DNA from: a virus
IMG/VR virus record: IMGVR_UViG_3300030101_003657
Location: 1-59,970 of that record
DNA length: 59,970 nt
Strand: one strand, 5' to 3'
Part shown: positions 23,768 to 33,868 of the stretch, piece by piece
Layout: each line of letters opens with the position of its first letter
Numbering within the stretch: the first letter of the stretch is position 1
Program-made: the position numbers and the translations under genes
The notes under the pieces: generated by a model
The model's input: the letters and a program-made list of their open reading frames with translations, nothing else
What the model was told of the DNA's origin: nothing
Databases searched by the model: none

Positions 23768-25228
23768 ATGAGTTTATCTGGAGGGGCTTTCCCAGCGTCA
23801 ATAGTGCCAGCGCAAAAGAAAATGGCATTACCCACAAACTTTCTAGAGTTTAATACTGGGTCAGGTAGAGATTTTTCTCAACAATATTTACCTGAGCTGT
23901 ATGAAGCGGAAGTAGAAAGATACGGAAACAGAACACTATCTGGTTTCTTGAGAATGGTAGGAGCTGAAATGCCAATGACATCAGATCAAGTTATCTGGTC
24001 AGAGCAAAACAGGTTACACGTCGCTTACAAAGGCTTAGCTGCTGCTATTACAGTTGATGCTACAAACGTAGGTCAATTTACTATCAAACCTAAGTTAACA
24101 GGAACAGGAACAACTAAGCATGCTATCAGAGCTAATCAAACTATATTAATTTCTGATCAAGCTACTGGTTTAGTTACGGCTAAATTATTAGTTACATCTG
24201 TAAATGACACTGACGCTGTTTGTTCTTTATATGGTTCAAACACACTACCTGCAGCTCTTACAGGAACAGAAGCTATTAACATATTTGTTTATGGTGCTGA
24301 GTTTAAAAAAGGAACTGAAGGAATGATAGGTTCAATTGAGCCAAGTTTTAGTCAGTTTTCAAACAGACCTGTAATTATTAAAGATAGATATGAAATAAAC
24401 GGCTCTGACACTGCTCAAATTGGTTGGGTTGAAGTTGCAACTGAAGACGGAACATCTGGATACTTATGGTATCTAAAAGCTGAATCTGAAACTAGATTAC
24501 GTTTTGAAGATTATCTTGAAATGATGATGGTTGAAGGTGAAAATGCTAAGGACTCTTCTGGCGGCGATACTTACTTAAGTAGTATACAAGGTTACGAAGG
24601 TAGTCAAGGTATGTTTGCTGCTATAGAAGAAAGAGGTAATATTTACTCTGGATTTGCTGGTGCTGCTGCTCCTGGACAAGGGGCATTAGGAGATTTTGAT
24701 GAAATCCTTAAAAACTTAGACAAGCAAGGTGCTATTGAAGAAAACATGTTATTCTTATCAAGATCTACCGCTCTTGACTTTGACGATATGATTGCTGCTA
24801 TGGCAGGTGGAGGTTTTTCTTCTACTGCTTCCGCTTCTTATGGTTTATTCGATAACGAAGCTGAAATGGCACTTAACTTTGGTTTCTCTGGTTTTAGAAG
24901 AGGTTCTTATGACTTCTACAAAACTGATTGGAAATATTTAAACGATGCTTCTACTAGAGGATTAGACAAAGCAATTGATGGTGTTTTAGTTCCTGCTGGA
25001 ACTTCAACAGTATATGATCAAATGTTAGGATCTAATATTAGAAGACCTTTCTTACATGTAAGATATAGAGCTTCTGAAACTGAAGATAGAAGATTCAAAA
25101 ACTGGATCACTGGTTCAGTAGGTGGAGCTTACACTTCTTCTTTAGATGCTATGGAAGTACATTTCTTATCTGAAAGATGTTTAGTAACTCAAGCTGCTAA
25201 TAACTTCGTGTTATTTAAAGGAGCTTAA
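23768..25228 (+). CDS. Major capsid protein (486 aa)
   Basis: Located after portal and scaffold. It begins with an N-terminal arm (MSLSGGAFPASIVPAQKKMALPT), then a core rich in beta strands with RFEDYLEMMMVEGENAKDSSG and YSGFAGAAAPGQGALGDFDEIL. The C-terminal part DRRFKNWITGSVGGAYTSSLDAMEVHFLSERCL is typical of HK97-fold capsids of large podovirus-like phages. Codons are less AT-skewed than in neighbours, as expected for a highly expressed gene. A strong terminator follows one gene later. Confidence 0.85.
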   Translation: MSLSGGAFPASIVPAQKKMALPTNFLEFNTGSGRDFSQQYLPELYEAEVERYGNRTLSGFLRMVGAEMPMTSDQVIWSEQNRLHVAYKGLAAAITVDATNVGQFTIKPKLTGTGTTKHAIRANQTILISDQATGLVTAKLLVTSVNDTDAVCSLYGSNTLPAALTGTEAINIFVYGAEFKKGTEGMIGSIEPSFSQFSNRPVIIKDRYEINGSDTAQIGWVEVATEDGTSGYLWYLKAESETRLRFEDYLEMMMVEGENAKDSSGGDTYLSSIQGYEGSQGMFAAIEERGNIYSGFAGAAAPGQGALGDFDEILKNLDKQGAIEENMLFLSRSTALDFDDMIAAMAGGGFSSTASASYGLFDNEAEMALNFGFSGFRRGSYDFYKTDWKYLNDASTRGLDKAIDGVLVPAGTSTVYDQMLGSNIRRPFLHVRYRASETEDRRFKNWITGSVGGAYTSSLDAMEVHFLSERCLVTQAANNFVLFKGA

Positions 25229-25257
25229 TTTTTGTTTAACATTTAAAAATTTAAGAA

Positions 25258-25590
25258 ATGGCTTATATAAAATTTGCAAGAAATCAAAGTAACGAAGCAA
25301 ACAACATGCTTGTTAATGTAGATAATATTGTTGCTATTAATGCTACTGTTGTTACTAATAACTCTTCTACTCTAACAATGAAAAGTGGAATTGTTGTACA
25401 TCAAGATGCAGATAATCCTGAGGTTATATCTTACGCTCTTTCAGTGAGCGTTGGTGATGGCATGACTAAAGGAAGCATTGTTCAAAGCGTAATTGATGCA
25501 ATAGAAAAATCCGGTGCCGATGGAGGTGCAGCTGTTAAAGTTGCAGGTCTTACCGTTACTGGTGTTACTATAGCTGGAGATACACTTTAA
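25258..25590 (+). CDS. Small head protein downstream of the capsid gene (110 aa)
   Basis: Beta-rich protein: FARNQSNEANNMLVNVDNIVAINATVV, then MKSGIVVHQDADNPEVISYALSVSVGDG and a Gly/Val/Thr-rich end. It sits between the capsid gene and its terminator, the usual location of decoration or cement proteins. No family recognised, so this role is inferred from context. Confidence 0.65.
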   Translation: MAYIKFARNQSNEANNMLVNVDNIVAINATVVTNNSSTLTMKSGIVVHQDADNPEVISYALSVSVGDGMTKGSIVQSVIDAIEKSGADGGAAVKVAGLTVTGVTIAGDTL

Positions 25591-25604
25591 TAACAATCAA
25601 CATA

Positions 25605-25631
25605 AGATCCCGCTTAGGCGGGGTCTTTTTT
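25605..25631 (+). terminator. Rho-independent terminator after the capsid operon
   Basis: AGATCCCGC pairs with GCGGGGTCT (one G-U pair) around the loop TTAG, followed by a run of six T. It lies 15 nt after the stop of the 110-aa gene. It should separate high-level capsid expression from downstream connector genes. Confidence 0.93.
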
Positions 25632-25654
25632 AAATTATTATATTATATTATATT

Positions 25655-26437
25655 ATGGAAAAAACAAAAAAAGCTACCGCTCCCAAGCAAGAGGTTAAAA
25701 AAAATACTTGGGAATACAAAGACAGAAATTATTATTTGTTAAATAATAAAAACCCACTAACTTACACTTTACCTAGTAAGCATAATTCTAAATATCCTTT
25801 AGTTTGGTTTGATCCAGAAAAAGGCTATGAAAGAGAGTTAAGATACGCAACTAATCAAAAATCTATTTTTGTAGATGAACAAAAAGGTCAAGTAACTTTA
25901 AAACATATTGTTTTTGAAAATGGACATTTATACGTTCCAAAAGAAAAAAGAAATTTGCAAGAGTTTTTACAAAAACATCCACACAATCAATTAATATTTG
26001 CAGAGCACGACGCTGTTGAAATAGCCACGGATGAGGTTGAGGATTTACAATTAGAAGTTTTAGCTATGAACGCCGCATTAGAAATGGATGTTGATTTTAT
26101 GGAAGCTATAATGAGAGTTGAATTAGGATCATCTGTAAGCGCAATGAGTACTAAAGAATTAAAAAGAGACACCTTACTTTTTGCTAGAAGAAATCCAGCT
26201 TTATTTATAGAATTAGCAAATGACGAAAATGTACAACTAAGAAACTTTGCTATTATTGCAACTGAAAATAATATTATAAAACTTTCTAGTGATAACAGAG
26301 CTTTTACTTGGGCTAGTAATGGTCGTAAACTTATGAATATTCCTTTTGATGAAAACCCATACTCAGCCATGGCTGCTTGGTTTAAAACAGACGAAGGGCT
26401 TGAAGTTTATAAATCTATAGAGAAAAAACTAAAATAA
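25655..26437 (+). CDS. Hypothetical virion-assembly protein (260 aa)
   Basis: N-terminal 120 residues contain WEYKDRNYYLLNNKNPLTYTLPS and a Tyr/Phe-rich beta region ending VYVPKEKRNLQEFLQKHPHNQ. The rest is helical (DVDFMEAIMRVELGSSVSAMSTKELKRD). No known domain. It is placed between the head and connector genes, after a terminator and a TATTA-repeat leader, so it probably belongs to head completion. Function not assigned. Confidence 0.65.
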   Translation: MEKTKKATAPKQEVKKNTWEYKDRNYYLLNNKNPLTYTLPSKHNSKYPLVWFDPEKGYERELRYATNQKSIFVDEQKGQVTLKHIVFENGHLYVPKEKRNLQEFLQKHPHNQLIFAEHDAVEIATDEVEDLQLEVLAMNAALEMDVDFMEAIMRVELGSSVSAMSTKELKRDTLLFARRNPALFIELANDENVQLRNFAIIATENNIIKLSSDNRAFTWASNGRKLMNIPFDENPYSAMAAWFKTDEGLEVYKSIEKKLK

Positions 26438-26449
26438 CATGTAACAGTA

Positions 26450-26479
26450 ATATAGGGTTCGTTTACTCGAGCCCTATAT
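26450..26479 (+). terminator. Strong stem-loop before the connector genes (possible terminator)
   Basis: ATATAGGGTTCG pairs with CGAGCCCTATAT (one G-U pair) around a 6-nt loop. It lies 12 nt after the 260-aa gene and 20 nt before the next ATG, and is followed by TTAAAATAAA rather than a T-run. It may be an attenuator or an RNA-processing or stability hairpin. Confidence 0.6.
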
Positions 26480-26499
26480 ATTAAAATAAACAAAACAAA

Positions 26500-27216
26500 A
26501 TGGCTATAAACGTAAACAAAGTATATAAGTCTGTACTTGTAGTACTACAACAAGAAAAAAGAGGTGTATTAACACCTACTGAGTTTAATAAAATTGCAAC
26601 TCAGTCCCAGCAGGAGATATTCACAGATTACTTTGATGAGTTGAACCAGCTGTTAAGACAACCTCAAACTAGCTTAGCTTATGCCGATAGATACGCTATG
26701 TTAGATGAAAAAATATCATTATTTAAAAGAACAGATACTGAATCAACCAATCAGGATTCTAACTTATCTATAAGTAATGTTCAAGAACTTGGTTCTGTTG
26801 TTTATTTTGAAACACCAACAAGTGAAGGAAGAGAAGTTCAAAGAATACAAAAATATGAAGTTTACACTACTAATCAATCTCCTCTTACGGCGCCTACAAA
26901 ATTCTACCCTGTGTATACTTATGAAAATAATGTTATACAACTGTACCCAACATCTATTGGTCAAGGCAATAACAATATTCAGGTTAATTACTTGAAATAT
27001 CCTGATGACATAAAGTGGGGTTTTACTATTGATACAGAACTTGGTAATTACATTTATAATCCTTTAGATTCTGTAGATCCAGAAATACATGAATCAGATC
27101 AACCATTATTGATAGATAAAATACTAGGTTATGCTGGTGTTATGACTAGAGACCAACTAGCGTTACAAATGTCAGCTAGTAAAGAACAACAAATAGACAT
27201 TGAAGGACAAAAATAA
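26500..27216 (+). CDS. Connector/neck protein A, first copy (238 aa)
   Basis: Begins MAINVNKVYKSVLVVLQQEK, followed by RGVLTPTEFNKIATQSQQEIF, and is clearly paralogous to the protein at 27847 (same start and same LTPxEFNKxATQxQxxIF block, then LRQPQ). Later come a beta-rich middle with EVQRIQKYEVYT and YPVYTYENNVIQLYPT, and a C-terminal helix. Related proteins occur in head-tail junction regions of uncultured aquatic phages. Likely a connector or neck protein; its exact position in the virion is not known. Confidence 0.7.
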   Translation: MAINVNKVYKSVLVVLQQEKRGVLTPTEFNKIATQSQQEIFTDYFDELNQLLRQPQTSLAYADRYAMLDEKISLFKRTDTESTNQDSNLSISNVQELGSVVYFETPTSEGREVQRIQKYEVYTTNQSPLTAPTKFYPVYTYENNVIQLYPTSIGQGNNNIQVNYLKYPDDIKWGFTIDTELGNYIYNPLDSVDPEIHESDQPLLIDKILGYAGVMTRDQLALQMSASKEQQIDIEGQK

Positions 27217-27222
27217 TAAATA

Positions 27223-27837
27223 ATGGCAACAACAACTTTATCAAACGCTTTTATATCACTTAATGATATTATAAATAACTTCTTAATATCTTATACTGGA
27301 CCTGGTAAATTAATACCAGATGCTATAAGAACAGAAGTAATATTTCACGCTCGTAGATGTTTACAAGAGTTTGCTTATGAAACTTTAAAAAGTCAATTTT
27401 CACAAACAACGGTAGTGCCTACACAAACTCCACCACCACCAAACGGTTATATTTTAGACTTACCACAAGATTTTGTAGCTATTATATCTGCACAAAATCT
27501 AGATATTAGTAACTTACCAAATCCATTAATAGAGGTTTCTACGTCTCCTCCAGGAAATGGTGAATATTATATAGACTATGCTAATAAAAAAATTGCCTAT
27601 GCTAATCCGGGTAATACTCTTGGTATAGAACTAACATACTTGTCTAATGCTCTTACAACAGATGAAAGTGCTGCTATACCTAAACTAGCAGAAGAAGCTT
27701 TATACTCTTGTATGGTTTATTCTATTTTAGCTAACAGAGAAAAAACAAGACCAGACGTATTGCAAAGATTACTTATAGAAAAAACTGATAAATTAGAAAA
27801 AGCAAAATCAAGACTAGTATTTACCAACTTCGATTAA
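27223..27837 (+). CDS. Connector/neck protein B, first copy (204 aa)
   Basis: Contains YTGPGKLIPDAIRTEVIFHARRCLQEFAYETLKS, a helical motif shared with the 382-aa protein at 28673, a DLPQDFVAII strand and a C-terminal helix with PKLAEEALYSCMVYSILANR. This pattern (GKLIP... FHA-R-LQEF...) recurs in neck proteins of aquatic phages. It is the shorter partner in a duplicated A-B gene pair. Confidence 0.7.
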   Translation: MATTTLSNAFISLNDIINNFLISYTGPGKLIPDAIRTEVIFHARRCLQEFAYETLKSQFSQTTVVPTQTPPPPNGYILDLPQDFVAIISAQNLDISNLPNPLIEVSTSPPGNGEYYIDYANKKIAYANPGNTLGIELTYLSNALTTDESAAIPKLAEEALYSCMVYSILANREKTRPDVLQRLLIEKTDKLEKAKSRLVFTNFD

Positions 27838-27846
27838 AATTAAAAT

Positions 27847-28650
27847 ATGGCTATTAATGTAAACACGGTATATACAACTGTATTGAGTATTCTTAATAAA
27901 GAACAACGTGGTTATTTAACACCATATGAGTTTAATAAAGCTGCTACACAAGTTCAACTAGACATATTTGAAAAATACTTTACTGATCTAGATACTCAAT
28001 TAAGAATACCTCAGAACAATTTTAACTACGTAAATACTGAAACTAATTTAGATGATGAGATATCTATATTTAAATGTTTTGGATCTTGTGATTATGTAAC
28101 TCAGGATGGTTATTTTTCTTTACCAGAAGAAGACGATTTATCAGGTTTTGATATAGTATTTGACGATCAACCAGAAAGTGACGAGTATGCTTTTTATAGA
28201 CTAGGAACAGTTGTATATGACCCCGTGGACTCAAGTGGTAATAGTACAAGAGATTATAAAGAAGCACAAAGACTTCAAAGAAACGACTTTTACAATATAG
28301 ATAGATCAGATTTAACGGCTCCTAGTGAAAACTTTCCAGTTTATCTATATGAAAACAATCAAATAAGAGTAAAACCAACGACAATAAGTACTGAAGTTTA
28401 TGCTAGCTTTATAAGGAAACCAAAAGATGTTAGATGGGGTTATACTGTTAATTCCAATAATGGTGCTTTCGTTTATGACTCTACACCTTTTGATTCATCT
28501 AATTTGCCTACAACAGAGGGATCAACAAATTTTGAAATAAGTAGTAATAATCAAACAGAAGTAATATTAGAAATACTTAAATATGCTGGTGTAGTTATAA
28601 GAGATCCTCAAATAGTACAAGCAGCGGCTCAAGAATTAGCTCAAAAATAA
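27847..28650 (+). CDS. Connector/neck protein A, second copy (267 aa)
   Basis: Paralogue of the protein at 26500: MAINVNTVYTTVLSILNKEQ, RGYLTPYEFNKAATQVQLDIF. It has a longer central acidic insertion (DYVTQDGYFSLPEEDDLSGFD) and the same QRLQRNDFYNI, FPVYLYENNQIRVKPT and C-terminal KYAGVVIRDPQ segments. Copies have diverged widely, so this is an old duplication with possibly distinct positions at the head-tail junction. Confidence 0.7.
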   Translation: MAINVNTVYTTVLSILNKEQRGYLTPYEFNKAATQVQLDIFEKYFTDLDTQLRIPQNNFNYVNTETNLDDEISIFKCFGSCDYVTQDGYFSLPEEDDLSGFDIVFDDQPESDEYAFYRLGTVVYDPVDSSGNSTRDYKEAQRLQRNDFYNIDRSDLTAPSENFPVYLYENNQIRVKPTTISTEVYASFIRKPKDVRWGYTVNSNNGAFVYDSTPFDSSNLPTTEGSTNFEISSNNQTEVILEILKYAGVVIRDPQIVQAAAQELAQK

Positions 28651-28672
28651 GTATAATATTAAAAGATAAAAT

Positions 28673-29821
28673 ATGGCATTAATAAACGAAACAAACGCAC
28701 AATATTATTCTGGACAACAAACTTTTGAAAGCATATCTAGCGTTGTTAATCCAACTTTATCTTGCACTTTTAATACTCAATTAGTTAGTGCTTTTGATAG
28801 CAGTGGAAACCAAATAGGTAGTTTATCTAATTATACCGTTTACTTAGACGGTGTTGGTGTTAGCGAGAGCAGCTCTTTTATAAGAGAAGGAAATACAATT
28901 GAATTAATTGGAACTTATACAGCTTCTAGTGTTTACGTTCAGCTAAAGAATTTTGCTATAGAAGACAATTATGGAGGATATTCTTATACAAAGCTAGACA
29001 ATATTGTTGGTAATTTTATGATAGCATACGTTGGAGACGGTAAATTAATACCATCAGCTAAAAGAACTGACGTAATATTTCATGCTAAAAGAGGTTTGCA
29101 AGAGTTTTCTTACGATACTTTAAAATCAATAAAATCTCAAGAGTTAACAATACCACCTAGTTTATCAATACCTATACCTCAAGACTATGTAAATTATGTT
29201 AGATTATCTTACATAGATGATAACGGTGTAAAAAGAATAATATATCCAGTAAATAATTTAACTACCTCACCTACGGAGTTACCAATACAGGACGCAGATG
29301 GCATACCTACTCAAAACTCGTTTGGAGAAAACAATGAAGCCGAACAGTCAATAACAGAAGAAAGATGGAACAAAGAAACACAAAACAACATAACAGGTGA
29401 AATTGACGACAACGAAACTAATGTTTACGATTGGTCATGGTGGAAATTAAACTTTGGTCAAAGATATGGTTTAGAACCTCAAGTTTCACAGAAAAATGGA
29501 TGGTTTCAAATAAACGAAAGGACAGGTTGTTTTACATTTTCTAGTGGTTTAGTTAATCAGTTGATAGTGTTAGAATATATATCGGATGGATTAGCTTATG
29601 ATATGGATTCTAAGGTACCTAAGATGGCAGAGGAAGCGTTGTATGCACATATTAATTATTCTATACTATCAACACGTGTTAACATACCAGAGTATATAGT
29701 TCAAAGATATAAAAAAGAAAGATCGGCAAAACTTAGAAATGCTAAAATAAGATTATCTAATATTAAAATAAGTGAAATAGCTCAGGTTTTTAGAGGTAAA
29801 TCAAAATGGCTTAAATTTTAA
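28673..29821 (+). CDS. Connector/neck protein B, second copy (382 aa)
   Basis: The N-terminal 100 residues are an additional beta domain (FNTQLVSAFDSSGNQIGSLS). Then come SYTKLDNIVGNFMIAYVGDG, KLIPSAKRTDVIFHAKRGLQEFSYDTLKS and QDYVNYVRLSYID. The C-terminus repeats PKMAEEALYAHINYSILSTR as in the 204-aa copy. This version is the one that resembles conserved aquatic-phage neck proteins most; the first copy is reduced. Confidence 0.72.
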   Translation: MALINETNAQYYSGQQTFESISSVVNPTLSCTFNTQLVSAFDSSGNQIGSLSNYTVYLDGVGVSESSSFIREGNTIELIGTYTASSVYVQLKNFAIEDNYGGYSYTKLDNIVGNFMIAYVGDGKLIPSAKRTDVIFHAKRGLQEFSYDTLKSIKSQELTIPPSLSIPIPQDYVNYVRLSYIDDNGVKRIIYPVNNLTTSPTELPIQDADGIPTQNSFGENNEAEQSITEERWNKETQNNITGEIDDNETNVYDWSWWKLNFGQRYGLEPQVSQKNGWFQINERTGCFTFSSGLVNQLIVLEYISDGLAYDMDSKVPKMAEEALYAHINYSILSTRVNIPEYIVQRYKKERSAKLRNAKIRLSNIKISEIAQVFRGKSKWLKF

Positions 29822-29823
29822 AT

Positions 29824-32800
29824 ATGGCAGAAGTTAAAAATACTTTTATAAAATCTAGAATGAACAAGGACCTAGATGATAGGTTGTTATCTAAAGATGA
29901 GTATAGAGAAGCTTATAATGTTAATGTAAGCAAGTCTGAAGGTGAAGACGTTGGTTCCCTAGAAAATGTACTAGGTAATGTATCACTATCTAACTTTGGT
30001 ATTAGTTCCACAGAAAGAGTACAAGTAACTGGTTTTTACTCAGATGACACTAATAGAAGAATTTATCTCACGGCGACAAACTATACAGACACCTCTTCCG
30101 ACAGTTTATCAAACCCAGCACCATACAACTCTCTTCATTACATTTTAATGGCAGATCTAAATAGTGTTCCTACTTATAATATTTTAGTTCAAGGAAGGTT
30201 TTTGAATTTTTCAAAAACTCATCCAGTGGTTGGTATAGATCTTATAGAAGATCTATTATTCTTTACAGATAACAGAAATCAACCTAGAAAAATAAATGTA
30301 AAAAGAGCTATTGAAGACTCTTCTTACTACGATAACGAAGAGAATATATCTGTAGCTAAATATAATCCATACAAAGCACCATCTTTTTTAAAAAGCGTTG
30401 AATTAACAGTATACGAACCATCACGCGCTGGTGAAGATGCTGAATGGCGTATATATAACTATAGAGAAGATACTCCTAGTTTAGACTGGGATGATGTTGA
30501 CTGTAGGCAAGACTTTGTTACTGAGTTAAGAGTTCCACAAAGTGTTTATAACGAATTAGAAATAGGTATGATTCTTGATAGGACTGTATCTAATTTCGAT
30601 AACAATCAATTCGAATTAAACCCTATTGACACTAATCAACCTAACTCTTTAATAGCATACACTTTTCCACCATACGAGCAAAGTGTGTTAGATTACGAAT
30701 TCTATATTAGAGAAAAATTAACTAGAGTTATAGATAACCAGTTAAAATATTGCATAAGGTTAAATGGTGTTTTATTTGATTGGAGAAATAATCAATTAAG
30801 ATGGTGGAACGGGGAAGTTAATTTAAGATTTTTACAAACAGGTTTAATAGATAGATCTAGTAAACTACTTCCACCATCATTAACAGCTAGGGTAAAGTCT
30901 GTTGATTATAGTACCAGCGAAATGGAATTAATAGACTTAAACGGTGAATGGCCCGAAGTAGGCATGCAATTAGGATGTCCAGGTAAAGATAGCCCTGGAT
31001 TCAATATATCAGCTTGGCCTTACACTGTAGATAGTGTTGAAAGATTAGGATTAATTGGTTACGAAATACCAAAAGATCCGCAATCAAATCAAAAAACCTA
31101 CCATCCTAATAATTTATTAACTCAAAAATCTACCACTTGGATTTCTGGTTGGCGGTTTAGTGGAATAAAAAATAGCTATAGATTATATATAGAGCGTGTT
31201 ACCGCTACTCCAAATGTAGGATTAAATCCTTTAACCGATCTTTTTATGGAGCTAGTTCAAGAAGGATTTACTGTTTGGAAAGAAAGCACTAGTGCCACGG
31301 CTATTAATGGATATATTAATATAGGGACAGTAAAATCTATTACACATCCACCAACTAGTTGTGGTAGTGGTGGTGTATCTTGTGATTGGATAGAAGTTGA
31401 GTTTGAAACCTTCCACAATCAAAGTGGGGTTTTTCCCCAGTCCGCAGGTTTAATTTTTAACAACTCTTCAGCTGGTCCCTATACTCCAATAGCTGGTAAT
31501 AAAGGAACTTTATCTGCTCAGTGTAATGTAACCTTTAATGGACTACCTCCAGAGCCAGGTTCTGATCCTGCAGCTAGTTTTATAACCGCTGGCGATGTTA
31601 TACAATTGTCTAATCCAAATCCTAGTTACGATAGTGGTTTTGTAGGTGACAAAGAGTTTTTAAAAGATAAGTTTGTTAGATTTGCATACAGATTTAAATT
31701 TGAAGATGGTGAAAACTCTTTAATTTCACCATTTACTCAAGTTGCTTTTATACCTAAACAAAATGGATATTTTCAAGATTACCCATCGTCAAGTAATCAA
31801 AATGAAATTATAAAGCAAGAAGACGCTGTTGGCGCTTCCACGATAGTTCCATTTATGGAAAACAAGGTTACGGAAGTAAACATGGAAATTGAAATGCCTT
31901 ACTCAGTTGATGAGCTGCAAGATAGATTGAAAGTAAAGCAAATAGATATTTTATACAAAGAGTCAGATGGTTTAGCCGTTAAGATAGTAGAGTCTATAGA
32001 GGTTGATGATCCTGTTATAACTGGTAATTCAACAAAAATTTTTAAATACTCATACAAGTCAACTAAACCCATAAGAACTTTACCTGAAAGTGAAATAACA
32101 AGAGTTAGTGATAAAGTTCCAATAAGAGCAATGACTCAATCTATAGTTGGTAATAGGGTTGTTTATGGTAATTTTATAGATAAACATTCTTCTCCTCAGG
32201 CGTTGAATTATAAAGTAAGCGTAGGTCCAAAGGCTAGCACAATAAAGAGTGCTGAATATAGCATTATTTCAAACTCGGATCCATTATTTGCCAAACCAGG
32301 TGGTGGGTTTTTTAAAGCTAATTTTTCAACAGTTGCTTATCCTAATCACTCTGTTAAACAAAATAGAACATATCAAGTTGGAATTGTACTATCTGACAAG
32401 TATGGTAGACAATCTGATGTAATATTATCTAAAGATTCTCAAGTATCAAAAAAATGGTCTGGACTTGGAATTTTTGGAGATAATACTTTGTATAGTAATT
32501 ATAATTCTTTTTACAACGCTACTGAAGGTTATTTTGATCAAGATGGATCTTGGGGTTTGGATGAATTAAGATTACTATGGGAACAAGTTATACCTGAAAC
32601 AATAAGTGGAGAAGGATCTAATGGTTATCCAGGTATTTACAAACCTGACACTTATACTGTTATTACAGCTGCAAGCGTTACTAATAGTGCTGATATATTT
32701 TTAAAAGAACAAAACTTTAATTATATATCAGTTGGTGACTTAATAAAAATTGGTAGTACTGGACCTGTATTAGCAGTAGTAGCAATAGACAACGCTGCTA

Positions 32801-33846
32801 AAAAAATAACATTGTCTGAACCTGTAATTCTTTCTTTGGCACCTATTGGATTAACTGTTAATGGTACAGGAAATAAACTTGGTTGGTATAGTTATAAAGT
32901 TGTTGTAAAACAAACAGAGCAAGAATATTATAATCTTTATTTAGCTAATGTTAGTTTAGCCTCTGATGAGTCTGCCCTAGTAAATGCTTTTGGAGGTAGT
33001 AATATTCTTTTACAATCAAACAGTTTTTATTCATCATTAATATCAGATAATATAAATAAACTACCACCCGATCTACAAGAAGTACAACCAGAGCAAGCTC
33101 AATTCGGAACAAGTGATGATGTTTTATATCCTAGAGTAGGTTTTAACCCTGACTTAATAGGAACAAGAGACAAATGGAATAAGGTAAGTTCTCAATTTTT
33201 TGAAGGATCAAGGTTTTGCACTGTTAATGGTATTGGTAAAATAACCGACCTAGGGCTACAATCCGTTAAGTTAAATGGTATAAACTTAGGTAGAGTAAAT
33301 GCCATTTCATCTGCATCTGTTCTTGCAAACAGTAGTGGTAGAGTAGTTTACAATTTTCCAACCACAAATGGAAATGGAACAGGTTGTAAAGTTAAGGTAG
33401 GTGTAACTACAGGTAATACTACACCTAATTATGTGGTTGTAACTAACACAGGTAGAGATTACAAATCAGGTGATACTATAACTGTTCCAGCTCACGGGCC
33501 TAGCACGGGTACAGGTTGGGTTGAAGGTCAATCACAATGGAACCAATTTACTTTTGCAGCATCTCAAACAGGTATTAACTCTCCTGTTGGTGAAGATATT
33601 TCACCTAGAACAGCACCTGGTATATTTAATGCTTCTTCAGACCCTAATGCTTTTGCTGTAACATCAGAAGATGGTAAGTTGTTAGGTCAAGATGCTGATT
33701 CAAGAAATATGGTTTTTAGTGCTTTTGAAATAAAACCATTGAATTCTAGTTTAGATATATTTTGGGAAACTTCTACATGTGGTTTAGTAGCTGATCTTAA
33801 TGCTGCTATAGAAAACATGAGTGGTTTTACATTACCTAATGCTTAA
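29824..33846 (+). CDS. Large tail protein, tail-tube-B-like (1340 aa)
   Basis: Begins FIKSRMNKDLDDRLLSKDEYREAYNVNVS followed by GEDVGSLENVLGN, an N-terminal pattern I associate with tail-tubular/stopper proteins of podovirus-like phages that carry a beta-propeller. A mid-region KDKFVRFAYRFKFEDGENSLISPFT occurs near 610-640, and a unit NTGRDYKSGDTITVPAHG lies near 1210. It should form part of the tail tube or nozzle and is the second-largest virion protein here. Starts 2 nt after the connector gene. Confidence 0.7.
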   Translation: MAEVKNTFIKSRMNKDLDDRLLSKDEYREAYNVNVSKSEGEDVGSLENVLGNVSLSNFGISSTERVQVTGFYSDDTNRRIYLTATNYTDTSSDSLSNPAPYNSLHYILMADLNSVPTYNILVQGRFLNFSKTHPVVGIDLIEDLLFFTDNRNQPRKINVKRAIEDSSYYDNEENISVAKYNPYKAPSFLKSVELTVYEPSRAGEDAEWRIYNYREDTPSLDWDDVDCRQDFVTELRVPQSVYNELEIGMILDRTVSNFDNNQFELNPIDTNQPNSLIAYTFPPYEQSVLDYEFYIREKLTRVIDNQLKYCIRLNGVLFDWRNNQLRWWNGEVNLRFLQTGLIDRSSKLLPPSLTARVKSVDYSTSEMELIDLNGEWPEVGMQLGCPGKDSPGFNISAWPYTVDSVERLGLIGYEIPKDPQSNQKTYHPNNLLTQKSTTWISGWRFSGIKNSYRLYIERVTATPNVGLNPLTDLFMELVQEGFTVWKESTSATAINGYINIGTVKSITHPPTSCGSGGVSCDWIEVEFETFHNQSGVFPQSAGLIFNNSSAGPYTPIAGNKGTLSAQCNVTFNGLPPEPGSDPAASFITAGDVIQLSNPNPSYDSGFVGDKEFLKDKFVRFAYRFKFEDGENSLISPFTQVAFIPKQNGYFQDYPSSSNQNEIIKQEDAVGASTIVPFMENKVTEVNMEIEMPYSVDELQDRLKVKQIDILYKESDGLAVKIVESIEVDDPVITGNSTKIFKYSYKSTKPIRTLPESEITRVSDKVPIRAMTQSIVGNRVVYGNFIDKHSSPQALNYKVSVGPKASTIKSAEYSIISNSDPLFAKPGGGFFKANFSTVAYPNHSVKQNRTYQVGIVLSDKYGRQSDVILSKDSQVSKKWSGLGIFGDNTLYSNYNSFYNATEGYFDQDGSWGLDELRLLWEQVIPETISGEGSNGYPGIYKPDTYTVITAASVTNSADIFLKEQNFNYISVGDLIKIGSTGPVLAVVAIDNAAKKITLSEPVILSLAPIGLTVNGTGNKLGWYSYKVVVKQTEQEYYNLYLANVSLASDESALVNAFGGSNILLQSNSFYSSLISDNINKLPPDLQEVQPEQAQFGTSDDVLYPRVGFNPDLIGTRDKWNKVSSQFFEGSRFCTVNGIGKITDLGLQSVKLNGINLGRVNAISSASVLANSSGRVVYNFPTTNGNGTGCKVKVGVTTGNTTPNYVVVTNTGRDYKSGDTITVPAHGPSTGTGWVEGQSQWNQFTFAASQTGINSPVGEDISPRTAPGIFNASSDPNAFAVTSEDGKLLGQDADSRNMVFSAFEIKPLNSSLDIFWETSTCGLVADLNAAIENMSGFTLPNA

Positions 33847-33868
33847 GTAGTAATTTTAAAAATATAAT

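Noticed and set aside
26450-26479. GGTTCG sequence resembling a tRNA T-arm
   Set aside because: It belongs to a simple hairpin; no acceptor or anticodon arms surround it. No tRNA gene was found by eye.
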